64,000 bases of DNA from an uncultured Lachnospiraceae bacterium (GTDB lineage Bacteria > Bacillota > Clostridia > Lachnospirales > Lachnospiraceae), in the NCBI GenBank assembly GCA_910585075.1, contig CAJUED010000003.1:79878-143877 (forward strand), read 5' to 3'. Positions 27,096 to 35,965 of the stretch are shown here, piece by piece; position 1 is the stretch's first letter; every line of letters starts with the position of its first letter. Made by a program: the position numbers and the translations under genes. Under the pieces are notes generated by a model. That model saw only the letters and a list, made by a program, of their open reading frames with translations, did no database searches and was not told the origin of the DNA.

Positions 27096-28673
27096 TTACA
27101 AATCGGAATCTTCATTCCCCTCGTTTTCATCAGATTCTTCCTCGTCAGGTTCATAGTTTTCATCCATGATAACGCCGGGTATATTCCACTGGTCCGCTTC
27201 CTTGTTCTCCTGCTCCTGCCCTAACATATTTTCGTCTTCATACGCCGGCACCTCTATCCCCTCCTGTTCGGCGTACAGCTTAATCAATTCCGCCGCAAAA
27301 TGCTCCGCCAGCAGAGAATAGCCTTCCGGATTGCAGTGCACGCCATCCGGCATGTAATTGTAAATGACAGCCGCGTCATGGGTATCCAGTATATTGGAAT
27401 TGTAAAGGTCGATTACCGGAATTTCATACTCCCTGGCAAGGCTTTTAATGGCGTTTACAATCGCAACCTGGGGCAGCAGGTAATCCCTTTCCTTGCGCAG
27501 TATGTCATGAAGCACATTGGGAAGGGGGGTTGTAAAGACAATTTCCGCATCCGGATAATTTTCCTTAAGCCCTCTCATCAGTTCATCCAAATCCCCTATA
27601 AAGGTGTTTTCCGCCCGCTCCTCCATGGTTCCAAGTTCTTCCTGATTCAGGCAGAAACCATCGTTGGTACCGCCCATCACAATGATCAGGTCCGTATCTT
27701 CCGGGATTTCCTTATATCGCTCCACAAAAGCCTTGTCCCAGTATCTTCCAATGGAAGACCCGCCAATGCCTAAATTGGTCACGCTTTCCGCACCCAATAT
27801 CTCCTTTAACCGGGTGGGATAAGCATACTGTCTGTAATCCTCCATACTGTCAAGATTGGTGGCCTCGGTAATGCTGTCCCCAAGACATGCAATGGAAACT
27901 TCCGAAAAGTCCACTTCATTGTTTGCGATTATCTGGGAATCAATCTTCTTCTGCCGCTGGGTTTCCATATAAGAGCCGCGGATTTTCCGTTTTTCTAGCA
28001 GGCTGTTGCCGGACACGGTTGTCCATCCCCATCTTACCGCCCTATTTTCCGATACATCCCCCTGTGTATTTACAAAGGCTCCTCCCGGCATATTTCCCGA
28101 AACATCCTCTGTTTCATTTCCTGATACGCTCTCCCGGTCCGTATGAACCATATCATTGGCTGATACGCTTTCATAATCCTCACCATTTACATCATTGCCT
28201 GATATGCTTTCCGGGTCTGTGTCTTCCACATCGTTATCTGACACGCTTTCCGGGTCTTCAGAGTCACCCTCCATACCACTATCCGACAGGTCACCTTCAC
28301 CAGGCTCGGCGCCGTTCCCGGTTTCATCCGTCGGCGCATGCTCCGGCCCTTCGCCAAAGGTGGCCGTCTCCTGTGCCTCCTCCCCGAAACCGTATTCTTC
28401 GCTGAAGCTGTAAAACTCCGTATCAAGCACTTCGTCAAAGTAAGCGCGGTTTTCCTCAAGAAATGCCTCAAGGGCCTCCGGATTTTCCGACAGCTGGCTG
28501 ATTTTCATTTGCATATCCGCCACATCCGCGTAGGACTGCCGGTACCGCTCCACCCGCTCTTTTTCCCATTGCTTGCTGTTATATAGTTGTAAACCTCTAT
28601 CAATGCCCACCGCAGTTATCATAATCGCCATCATTGCAATAACCATGAGCAAAAATTTATTCATTTTTTCCAT
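27096..28673 (-). CDS. Membrane-anchored SGNH/GDSL hydrolase
   Basis: 525 residues. An N-terminal anchor (FLLMVIAMMAIMITAVGI) is followed by a long acidic linker with four 13-residue repeats (ESVSDND/ESISGND/ESVSAND/ESVSGNE; about 28107-28256). The hydrolase then shows block I CLGDSITEA, block II Gly in NLGIGGSSIG, block III GGTNDG and block V DGVHCNPEGY with the catalytic Asp-His. Members deacylate surface glycans, peptidoglycan or lipids. It faces the cell exterior. It ends 19 nt before sigH. Start at 28673 or the Met at 28664. Confidence 0.85.
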   Translation of the reverse strand: MEKMNKFLLMVIAMMAIMITAVGIDRGLQLYNSKQWEKERVERYRQSYADVADMQMKISQLSENPEALEAFLEENRAYFDEVLDTEFYSFSEEYGFGEEAQETATFGEGPEHAPTDETGNGAEPGEGDLSDSGMEGDSEDPESVSDNDVEDTDPESISGNDVNGEDYESVSANDMVHTDRESVSGNETEDVSGNMPGGAFVNTQGDVSENRAVRWGWTTVSGNSLLEKRKIRGSYMETQRQKKIDSQIIANNEVDFSEVSIACLGDSITEATNLDSMEDYRQYAYPTRLKEILGAESVTNLGIGGSSIGRYWDKAFVERYKEIPEDTDLIIVMGGTNDGFCLNQEELGTMEERAENTFIGDLDELMRGLKENYPDAEIVFTTPLPNVLHDILRKERDYLLPQVAIVNAIKSLAREYEIPVIDLYNSNILDTHDAAVIYNYMPDGVHCNPEGYSLLAEHFAAELIKLYAEQEGIEVPAYEDENMLGQEQENKEADQWNIPGVIMDENYEPDEEESDENEGNEDSDL

Positions 28674-28741
28674 AATAAACCTGACTTTAAAAATTCTTTA
28701 TACTGCTCTGCCGGAAACCTTTTCTTGCACAAACCGGTCCC

Positions 28742-29518
28742 TTACGCCAACCTTTGCCTTACTATCTCGTAAGCCATTACCCCTGCCGCCACAGATGCAT
28801 TTAAAGAATCAATATCCCCTTTCATTGGGATAGCCGCCACCATGTCGCATTTTTCCTTTACCAGCCTGCCTACTCCTTCTCCTTCGCTTCCAATCACCAG
28901 ACCGATAGGCCCCTTTAAGTCAAGGTCGTACATTCTGGTGCCATCCATATCCGCACACACAAACCAAAGCCCCTTTTCCTTGAGCTCCTCAATGGTTTTG
29001 GCCATGTTTGTAACTCTGGCAACCGGCGTATAATTCAGCGCCCCTGCGGAAGTCCTGGCCACCGTAGCGGTAAGGCCTACCGCCCGGTTCTTGGGAATGA
29101 CAACCCCATGGGCCCCTGCCAGATTGGCGGTCCTGATGATCGCCCCAAGGTTATGAGGGTCCTCAATATTGTCAAGGAGAATCAAAAAGGGCGGCTCGTC
29201 CTTCTCCTTCGCCTTTTTCAGGATGTCCTCAAGTTCCGTATAGCCATAAGCCGCCGCACTGGCAATCACCCCCTGATGCTTTCCTGTTTCCGACATCTGA
29301 TCAAGACGCTCTTTCGTCACATATTTAACCGGCACATCCCTCTTTCTCGCCTCACGCTTAATGGTCACAACCGGACCGTCCTGACAGCCGTCAAGCACAT
29401 ACACCCTGTCAATAGGCCGGCCGCTGCGGAATGCTTCAATCACCGCATTTCTTCCCTCTATCGTAAATTCTTCTATGAAACCCATGGTTCCATTTTTCTC
29501 ATGATTTTTCTCGTCCAC
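28742..29518 (-). CDS. rlmB: 23S rRNA (guanosine-2'-O)-methyltransferase RlmB family
   Basis: SpoU/TrmH-type SPOUT methyltransferase of about 258 residues. Substrate-binding N-domain starts FTIEGRNAVIEAFRSG; the knot motifs are NIEDPHNLGAIIRTA, IGLVIGSEGEGVGRLV and IPMKGDIDSLNASVAAGV. Uses S-adenosylmethionine to methylate a ribose in rRNA. The GTG at 29518 is chosen because AAGGAAG lies 7 nt upstream; the ATG at 29485 is an alternative with a weaker site, and an extension to 29611 is in frame. Order cysS-mrnC-rlmB is conserved in Firmicutes. Confidence 0.9.
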   Translation of the reverse strand: MDEKNHEKNGTMGFIEEFTIEGRNAVIEAFRSGRPIDRVYVLDGCQDGPVVTIKREARKRDVPVKYVTKERLDQMSETGKHQGVIASAAAYGYTELEDILKKAKEKDEPPFLILLDNIEDPHNLGAIIRTANLAGAHGVVIPKNRAVGLTATVARTSAGALNYTPVARVTNMAKTIEELKEKGLWFVCADMDGTRMYDLDLKGPIGLVIGSEGEGVGRLVKEKCDMVAAIPMKGDIDSLNASVAAGVMAYEIVRQRLA

Positions 29519-29708
29519 AGTCCATCTTCCTTTCCTGCCATCTGCTTTTCCCGATACTCTGTTCTTGAAATTTCCGTACGAATTTTCCAGGCTGTCTTGT
29601 GGGGTGTGCAAGTCCTGAAACGGAGGCCAGCTTCCTTCTTTATACTTTTATGTAACTGTCAGCCCCAAAATATCCCGAAATCTCCGAATATTCTCACATC
29701 TTACTCTC

Positions 29709-30152
29709 TTATACGTCCTCATCCTTTATCTTGTGCAGACCAACTTGTATTAACTCAAGCACCCGCTCCATCCGATCAGTCAGATAAAGATAACCCACCA
29801 GGGCTTCCAGGCCGGTAGCCTTCTTATATTCTGTCATGGTGGCATTCTTAGCCATAGTATAAGGTTTTGCATTTTTTCCTCTTTTATACACGGCAAATTC
29901 CTCAGCCGTAAATTCTTCCATCAGCACATCAACCATAACCGCCTGCGCCGGTGCCTTCACATATTGAATGGTCTGATGATGCAGCTTATTTGCGGAAGTA
30001 TTTCCCCTCTGCACCACCGCCGTCCTGAAAACCAAATCGTAGACCGCATCACCAATATATGCAAGCGTAAGAGGTGAATATGTTCTGATATCCACCTCTT
30101 TCAAATCAAAGCTCTTTTTGATTAGTGTCAATAAACTTATGCTTTCTTCCAT
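29709..30152 (-). CDS. mrnC: Mini-ribonuclease III
   Basis: 147 residues, the catalytic RNase III fold without an RNA-binding domain. The metal-binding segment is LAYIGDAVYDL; ALVGYLYLT carries the second acidic patch region. In Bacillus this enzyme matures 23S rRNA ends. Its start overlaps the cysS 3' end by 16 nt, so translation is probably coupled, and rlmB follows. Confidence 0.92.
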   Translation of the reverse strand: MEESISLLTLIKKSFDLKEVDIRTYSPLTLAYIGDAVYDLVFRTAVVQRGNTSANKLHHQTIQYVKAPAQAVMVDVLMEEFTAEEFAVYKRGKNAKPYTMAKNATMTEYKKATGLEALVGYLYLTDRMERVLELIQVGLHKIKDEDV

Positions 30153-31546
30153 TTAACCCCTTCTCGGGTATCCTCCAAAATAATACCCTTGCTCAAAAGC
30201 TCATTTCTGATTTCATCAGCCCGTGCAAAGTTCTTTGCCTTTCTTGCCATTTGACGTTCTTCAATCAGCTTCTCGATATCCTCCGCCAGCATTTCCTGCT
30301 TCTTCTCCACGATAAGCCCGCAGATATCGGAGAGCATCACAATCTCATCTTTCAGCTCTGTGAGAAATTCTTTACTGCAGGAGGCACTTGCATTGGTATT
30401 TGCAAACTTAACCAGCTCAAATATTGCCGCAATTGCATCCGCCGTATTAAAGTCGTCATCCATGGCCTCGTCAAATTTGGCAATATACCCCTTTGCCTCC
30501 TCTGCCAGCTCCTTTTCTTCCCCGCTCATTGTATCAGATTCCGCATTCTCAAGCAAATAGTTTAAGTTGCTGACACTGGTCACAATCCTGTCATAACCGT
30601 TCTGTGCCGCTTCCATCAGCTCGGCGCTGAAATTTAAGGGACTTCTGTAGTGCGCGGAAAGCATAAAGAACCGAAGCACCTGTAAGTCATACTTTTCGCT
30701 GATATCCCTGACCGTAAAGAAATTCCCCAAAGATTTGGACATCTTTTTGTTATCAATGTTTAAAAAGCCGTTATGCATCCAATATTTTGAAAAGGTCTTC
30801 CCGTTGGCCGCTTCCGACTGAGCGATTTCATTTTCATGGTGTGGGAAAATCAAATCCTCTCCCCCCGCATGAATATCAATCTCATCTCCCAGATACTTCT
30901 TACTCATCACAGAGCACTCAATATGCCAGCCCGGACGGCCCTTGCACCAGGGTGACTCCCAGTAAGGCTCTCCATCCTTCTTTGGTTTCCAGAGTACAAA
31001 GTCAAGAGGGTCTTCCTTTTGATCCTCTCCTGTCACCAAAAGTGAACGGTTCCCGCCCTGCAAATCATCCAAGTTTTTGTGCGACAGTTTCCCATACCCT
31101 TTAAAGCTTCTGGTTCTGTAATAAACGGTTCCATCCTCAGCTACATAGGCATAGCCCTTTTCAATGAGCGTGCTGATCATATCCAGCATACCGTCAATTT
31201 CTTCGGTTGCCTTGGGATGGGTGGTGGCAGGCTTTACATTCATACCCTGCATATCCTTTTTGCATTCCTCTATATAGCGCCCGGACATCACGGTGGAATC
31301 CACGCCTTCCTCAATGGCCTTTTTGATAATCTTATCGTCCACATCGGTAAAATTGGATACAAAGTTCACCTCATATCCCCTGTGTTCCATATACCTTCTG
31401 GCCGTATCAAACACAATCATAGGACGGGCATTCCCAATATGAATCAGGTTGTACACGGTAGGCCCGCATACATACATCTTCACCTTCCCCTCCTCTACGG
31501 GTACAAATTCTTCTTTTCTCTTTGTCAGTGTGTTGTAAATTTTCAT
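30137..31546 (-). CDS. cysS: Cysteinyl-tRNA synthetase
   Basis: About 469 residues, class I synthetase. Zinc ligands and HIGH region appear as MYVCGPTVYNLIHIGNARPM, the CxxEC-type zinc site includes HIECSVMSKKY and HAGGEDLIFPHHENE, and KMSKS is in NKKMSKSLGNF. The C-terminal DALR helix bundle is present. Start at 31546 (MKIYNTLT) gives the family N-terminus; an ATG at 31558 sits too close to AAAGGAG. It lies downstream of cysE under the Cys-type T-box, so both respond to uncharged tRNA-Cys. Confidence 0.94.
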   Translation of the reverse strand: MKIYNTLTKRKEEFVPVEEGKVKMYVCGPTVYNLIHIGNARPMIVFDTARRYMEHRGYEVNFVSNFTDVDDKIIKKAIEEGVDSTVMSGRYIEECKKDMQGMNVKPATTHPKATEEIDGMLDMISTLIEKGYAYVAEDGTVYYRTRSFKGYGKLSHKNLDDLQGGNRSLLVTGEDQKEDPLDFVLWKPKKDGEPYWESPWCKGRPGWHIECSVMSKKYLGDEIDIHAGGEDLIFPHHENEIAQSEAANGKTFSKYWMHNGFLNIDNKKMSKSLGNFFTVRDISEKYDLQVLRFFMLSAHYRSPLNFSAELMEAAQNGYDRIVTSVSNLNYLLENAESDTMSGEEKELAEEAKGYIAKFDEAMDDDFNTADAIAAIFELVKFANTNASASCSKEFLTELKDEIVMLSDICGLIVEKKQEMLAEDIEKLIEERQMARKAKNFARADEIRNELLSKGIILEDTREGVKWKKA

Positions 31547-31577
31547 CTTTATAACCATGCTCCTTTCACAGCGTACG

Positions 31578-31628
31578 AATTTGTGCTTGGCACAAATTTG
31601 CGGTTGAAAGAATGCAATTCTTTCAACC
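31578..31628 (-). other. Two adjacent perfect hairpins upstream of cysS
   Basis: A 9-bp stem with a 3-nt loop (31578-31586/31590-31598) and a 12-bp stem with a GCA loop (31602-31613/31617-31628). They sit 30-80 nt before the cysS start in the cysE-cysS gap. No U-run follows in the cysS direction, so they look like mRNA-stability or spacer structures rather than terminators. Confidence 0.6.
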
Positions 31629-31730
31629 TTTCCTCATTTCCTTTTTTTCTTTTACTATAAACTGCATGTAAATTTTTTTGTTTCCATAATTGTTGTCAAC
31701 GACACCGGAAATTGCCTTTTCGAGCTTTTA

Positions 31731-31807
31731 GACGCCACGTAAACCATTCAGGAAGAATGCCCCAGGGCATTCTTCCCGAAATGATTTAGACGTTCTTAGA
31801 TGGCGTC
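31731..31807 (-). other. Structured intergenic element with GAATGCCC hairpin, copy 1
   Basis: A perfect 12-bp stem GGAAGAATGCCC/GGGCATTCTTCC (31751-31762/31765-31776) is extended by further pairing of its flanks, and an outer GACGCCA/TGGCGTC pair (31731-31737/31801-31807) encloses it. It lies just after the cysE stop. A relative with the same central hairpin occurs at 46308-46332. Confidence 0.6.
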
Positions 31808-31838
31808 CTTTGCCATCTTAGAAGGTCTTCATCTCATT

Positions 31839-32513
31839 TCATCTCGCAGCCTGCTTCTTTAGTGCTTTCAGCTCCCTCTCCAAATCTATCATTCGGTTAG
31901 TAAGCTCTGCATTAGCCCGGTACAGATTGCCCAAGTCCTCCTTGACCGGGTCCGGCAGGTTCACCTGGTCAAGTTCTTCCTGAGGGAGTGCATGATTATT
32001 TCGCTTCACTACCCTTCCCGGCACACCCACTACGGTGGAATTAGGCGGCACCTCCTCAAGCACAACGCTGCCTGCTCCAATTTTGGAATTATCTCCTATT
32101 GTAAAGGAGCCCAACACTTTAGCGCCTGCACTGATCATCACATTATTTCCAACGGTGGGATGCCGTTTTCCCTGTTCCTTACCGGTTCCCCCTAATGTCA
32201 CTCCCTGGTACAGGGTTACATTGTCACCAATGATTGTAGTCTCTCCAATAATAACACCATTTCCGTGATCAATAAAGAACCCTTTTCCAATTTGTGCGCC
32301 GGGATGAATTTCAATCCCGGTTTTCCGCGCTCCCCGCTGGGAAACCCATCTTGCCAGAAAATAATGCTTTTTCAAATACAATTTATGGGCAATACGATAA
32401 TGCAGCATTACTTTAAAACTTGGGTAAAGGAATACCTCCATAGCGGAGTGAATTGCCGGATCACGCTGACGGATTATTGCAATTTCTTCCTTTATTCTTT
32501 TTATAAATCCCAC
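31839..32513 (-). CDS. cysE: Serine O-acetyltransferase
   Basis: About 224 residues. A helical N-terminus (AIHSAMEVFLYPSFKVMLHYRIAH) precedes a left-handed beta-helix of hexapeptide repeats (GIEIHPGAQIGKGFFIDHGNG and onward) with the catalytic Asp-His region FIDHGNGVVIGET-like, seen as FIDHGNGVIIGET. Makes O-acetylserine from acetyl-CoA and serine, the first committed step to cysteine. The GTG at 32513 is chosen for its GAAGGAG site 7 nt upstream. A Cys T-box precedes it and cysS follows. Confidence 0.93.
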   Translation of the reverse strand: MGFIKRIKEEIAIIRQRDPAIHSAMEVFLYPSFKVMLHYRIAHKLYLKKHYFLARWVSQRGARKTGIEIHPGAQIGKGFFIDHGNGVIIGETTIIGDNVTLYQGVTLGGTGKEQGKRHPTVGNNVMISAGAKVLGSFTIGDNSKIGAGSVVLEEVPPNSTVVGVPGRVVKRNNHALPQEELDQVNLPDPVKEDLGNLYRANAELTNRMIDLERELKALKKQAAR

Positions 32514-32635
32514 TTTACTACTCCTTCGTTCCGATTGCAAGGTACACAAACGTTGACTTGCTCTGCAGATCCGTGTATTGCATCAAGTGCTGTCACGTTT
32601 CGCGGATCAACTTATTGCTGGGTATTGGACAGAAT

Positions 32636-32966
32636 AAAAATAACTCCGCCTCTCTTAGAGGCGAAGTTATCCGCGGTTCCACTCTATTTAAGGATGTATT
32701 TATGCTTCGCACACTGCATGCTAAACTCAGGCGCAGGCAAAATTCATCCCAACTCATTACACGTAACGTGTGAAAACGTGTCATGCTACTAAGCGTTTTT
32801 ATTCCGCTTCCATTCACAAGACCTGCTCCCGGATGCACTTCCATTATCTCCTCCGCAGGAATGCTTTCAGCTGGTAACATTCCCTCTCTGGGCAGATGGC
32901 ATACATATAAATATGATACATATAAATATATTACATATGTCTGCGATAATGTACTCTCTCCGTTCT
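32636..32966 (-). promoter_or_regulatory. T-box riboswitch, probably tRNA-Cys responsive
   Basis: Minus-strand leader before cysE. Elements in order: GGAGAGAGTAC near 32951-32963 (Stem I base), CCCAGAGAGGG at 32882-32892 (apical region with GCTGAAA), GAAGTGCATCC at 32831-32841 with the likely specifier TGC (32835-32837), the T-box core GAGTGGAACCGCGG at 32671-32684, then a 13-bp terminator stem (32658-32670/32640-32652) followed by TTTTTATT. Codon TGC reads Cys, which agrees with cysE and cysS downstream. Confidence 0.9.
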
Positions 32967-33023
32967 TAGCATTTTGCTGTTTGCTCCGTACCCTGTTATA
33001 CCGGAAATTCTTTTTACATTATC

Positions 33024-33052
33024 AGCATATTCAAAAGTTCCCGTTTTGTCAA
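33024..33052 (-). promoter_or_regulatory. Promoter of the T-box-cysE-cysS operon
   Basis: Perfect TTGACA (33047-33052), 17-bp spacer, TATGCT (33024-33029) on the minus strand, about 60 nt before the T-box Stem I. Confidence 0.65.
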
Positions 33053-33110
33053 CCTGAATTTTAGTAGTCACACTGTCTGAGTCTTTTGATATCTTTTACA
33101 GTGATGATGC

Positions 33111-34124
33111 TTAACTTTTTTGAGCTATTTTCAAAACGCTGTCCCTGACTACCAAATCAGTCCCAATCCTCATGCAAATCGGTGACATTGGCTCCGTTTT
33201 TCCAATTCTCCGAACCAAAAGTTCCACCGCTTCCATTCCCAGCCTGTGCTTCGGTACCCGCACCGTAGTTAATTTGGGAGCCGATACAAAAGCTGACGGT
33301 GTATCGTCAAATCCTACAATTGACACCGCATCCGGCAGTTTGTAACCGTGTTCCTTCAATGCCCTCATACAGGAAAGCGCTATGATATCATTGTCCGCCA
33401 CCAGACCGGTGGGCAGCTTACCCGCCCTTTCCAGATAGTGGTTCATATCTCTGTAAGCCGTCTCCGATGTAGAACCCACATAAATACGGACATCTTCCTC
33501 CACAAGCCCTGCAAGCGCCAGCGCACGGCAAAAACCGTCATAACGCTCATTAAAATTATTAATGTGTATGTTGGAATGAATGTATCCCAGCCTTGTGTGA
33601 CCGCATTCAATCAGATAACGGGTTGCCAGGAAGGTTCCCTGCGTATTGTTGATTGCCACACAATCCTTTACCGAGCCGTCATACCAGCTGTCCAGAAGCA
33701 CCATAGGCTTTTTTATGTCATTGCACAGTGCAATATCCTCATTGCTCATCTCCGTAGCCAAAAGAACTACCCCGGCGCAATCCGAATCACAGAGTTCTTC
33801 TATTCTTTCCTCCAGATTCTGATTCCCATAAATGTAGGACATCTGCATCTTATAACCTGCCTCGGTTATACTGCTGTTGACCCCTTCCGTCACAGATGAG
33901 AAAAAAGGTGTATCACCAAAAACTTGTCCATGCTCTTTAAAAATCACGAAACTGATATAGTTTGATGCGGATATTTTCCTTGGACTATACTCCACCCCAT
34001 ATAATTCGGCCGCCTTTAGAATTCTGTCCCTGGTTTTATCACTTATGCCTTTTCTTCCATTGAAAGCAATAGAAATTGCCGATGGTGAGACATCAAGAAG
34101 TGTGGCAAGTTCTTTTTTATTCAT
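33111..34124 (-). CDS. LacI family transcriptional regulator
   Basis: 337 residues. The N-terminal DNA-binding domain (NKKELATLLDVSPSAISIAFNG) is followed by a periplasmic-binding-protein-like sensor domain with SIVGFDDTPSAFVSAPKLTTV near the C-terminus. It is clearly paralogous to the regulator at 48456: both carry DTPFFS, a T-E-M-S/T-x-E/D-D motif, VMLD-W-D and DMN-L--GAKLPT-L-ADND stretches. Sitting directly downstream of the glycosidase gene, it bounds the 33-49.5 kb sugar island and probably senses the sugar or a metabolite of it. Confidence 0.92.
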   Translation of the reverse strand: MNKKELATLLDVSPSAISIAFNGRKGISDKTRDRILKAAELYGVEYSPRKISASNYISFVIFKEHGQVFGDTPFFSSVTEGVNSSITEAGYKMQMSYIYGNQNLEERIEELCDSDCAGVVLLATEMSNEDIALCNDIKKPMVLLDSWYDGSVKDCVAINNTQGTFLATRYLIECGHTRLGYIHSNIHINNFNERYDGFCRALALAGLVEEDVRIYVGSTSETAYRDMNHYLERAGKLPTGLVADNDIIALSCMRALKEHGYKLPDAVSIVGFDDTPSAFVSAPKLTTVRVPKHRLGMEAVELLVRRIGKTEPMSPICMRIGTDLVVRDSVLKIAQKS

Positions 34125-34381
34125 AATACCCTTCTCCTAGCATGTGTTATAGCAATACGCTTTCTCACGGGCTTTGCAGCAAGTGCAAAGTCCTGGGCTG
34201 AACTGTTATAGCAGGCGGCATCAATTGATGTCACATACTATTTTATACCATCATAGTATATTATAATCGGGAAAAAAATCCAACATTTTTTACAGTTTCG
34301 GAAAAGGGGTGGCGGCCTTACTCACTCCTCCGTCTCTTTAGGAGAAATCATGTTCTGAACCAATCATACAAAAACTAAAAA

Positions 34382-35923
34382 TTAATCTTCCTCCACACGC
34401 CGCGCACAAAGTGCAATATATTGTTTTCCCGGAAGATCAATATGGGAAAACCCTTTGAAAACTCCGGCAGAAGTGATTGTCATATCCCATGTATCAATAA
34501 TATCAATCTGATAGCAGCCCTCCGGAAGCACCCACTGTCTGAAAGAAGGGCGGTTAAAGCCAAGGTACATCAATATCAGAGAAGGACTTCCCTGACCATT
34601 TATCATCTCTCCCTCAGGCACGGCACAGGATGCGTCCCAGGCCATTTCTACAGGCTTAAGTCCTCCTTTCGGCAGCGTTTTTGCAAACTCTGCCAGGAAT
34701 TTGAGCCGTTCATTTGAGGTGCCGTGAAGCTTTCCTCCATGAGACCACCAAAGAATATCCTCCGGGTCTATATAAGTCTCCCCATGACCTACATATCCGC
34801 CGTTGCAGACGCCTTCCCAGAAGCGGCGTACCATCTCCTCTCCTGTAATGTTGCCCCAGCCCTGCTCAATATTTCCCTCATAAGCCACTTCGTCCATCAC
34901 TACCGGCTTACCGTATCTGACGCGGTACTCGCTTGCCAGTTCCGTGGTTTTATAAACATCCGTGCGCTGCATACTGCAATGGGTAATCCAGGGCCTTGTG
35001 TGGTCATATACCTGCATACAGTTGTGGATTCCCCGCAAATGTCTGTATGGATCCTTATCCACCAAAATCTGTGCATAGTGCTCCCAGTCCTCTACTGTTT
35101 TTTCCTTTAAAAGATCCCACTCATTTGCCAGTGACCACCACACATTGCGGTAAGCCCCGAAGCGGGCCACCACATAATTCCAGTAAAGGTCGTCCTGCTG
35201 CCTGGTCATGGTTGAGAACCCCCAGCAGTCATAAGGGTGCATTACAATCAGATCCGCCTCAATCCCCAGTTTTCCCAGTTCCTCAATGGCCTCATCCAGC
35301 AGTTTGAAATGTGCCGGGTTCAGTCTCGTATAGTCAAAGTTGTTGTCATAATCAAAAGGCCAGTCCCCTGTCTGGAAATTTTCTTCCGTGATATGAGAAC
35401 GGTCAATGGGCGTCCCTTCATAGGGAAAAGTGACCGGGTCCACCAGATTATGAATATAATGCTTAGGCATCAGGCAGAAACGGATTTTGTTAAAGGCGCT
35501 GTCCTTTAACTGCCTGAGGGTCTGTCTGCGCAGTTCCTCCTTCTGAAACACCCAGGCATAACAGGTGGTTCCAATGGAAAAATAGGGTGTTCCATCCTCA
35601 TAGACAAAATGATAGTTGTTCATCACCCGCATAGGGCCGTGGTTGCCTTCCTCCGGAGCCGTAACCTGAAATTCCGCCTTTATCTCCTCCCCGAAATCGG
35701 AAGTGATAACCACTTTATACTCTCCTTCAAAGGATGGCATAAACCGAACTCTATAAACACCCTCCCCGTCATAAAATCCGTCCACTTTCACTGTCTCATT
35801 CCGTCCCGCAAATTCACCTTTTACCCAATGCTCCATAAAAGGGTTTCCCTCTGCCGGCCCTTCCAGCGCCAGCTCATATACGCCCCACTTTGGAACACTT
35901 TCCGGACAATCTGTTAATCTCAT
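34382..35923 (-). CDS. DUF5060/DUF4038-like family glycosidase
   Basis: 513 residues, no signal peptide. N-terminal beta-sandwich (DUF5060-like: WGVYELALEGPAEGNPF, YRVRFMPSFEGEY), a TIM barrel with likely acid/base Glu in WSLANEWDLL and nucleophile Glu in PVVMDEVAYEG, and a small C-terminal beta domain (DUF5605-like). The DUF4038-type barrel includes the GH140 apiosidases. Being cytosolic, it would act on small imported glycosides. It lies in the sugar island, 42 nt after the alpha/beta hydrolase gene. Specificity for apiose is an inference from context. Confidence 0.8.
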   Translation of the reverse strand: MRLTDCPESVPKWGVYELALEGPAEGNPFMEHWVKGEFAGRNETVKVDGFYDGEGVYRVRFMPSFEGEYKVVITSDFGEEIKAEFQVTAPEEGNHGPMRVMNNYHFVYEDGTPYFSIGTTCYAWVFQKEELRRQTLRQLKDSAFNKIRFCLMPKHYIHNLVDPVTFPYEGTPIDRSHITEENFQTGDWPFDYDNNFDYTRLNPAHFKLLDEAIEELGKLGIEADLIVMHPYDCWGFSTMTRQQDDLYWNYVVARFGAYRNVWWSLANEWDLLKEKTVEDWEHYAQILVDKDPYRHLRGIHNCMQVYDHTRPWITHCSMQRTDVYKTTELASEYRVRYGKPVVMDEVAYEGNIEQGWGNITGEEMVRRFWEGVCNGGYVGHGETYIDPEDILWWSHGGKLHGTSNERLKFLAEFAKTLPKGGLKPVEMAWDASCAVPEGEMINGQGSPSLILMYLGFNRPSFRQWVLPEGCYQIDIIDTWDMTITSAGVFKGFSHIDLPGKQYIALCARRVEED

Positions 35924-35965
35924 GGCAATCCTCCATTATCAATCATAGTAGCGCTTCCTGTTTTT

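Noticed and set aside
24111..28405. Many long plus-strand ORFs opposite the RND and SGNH genes
   Set aside because: They are antisense shadows of repetitive coding sequence; they lack ribosome sites and have biased His/Pro/Ser-rich composition.
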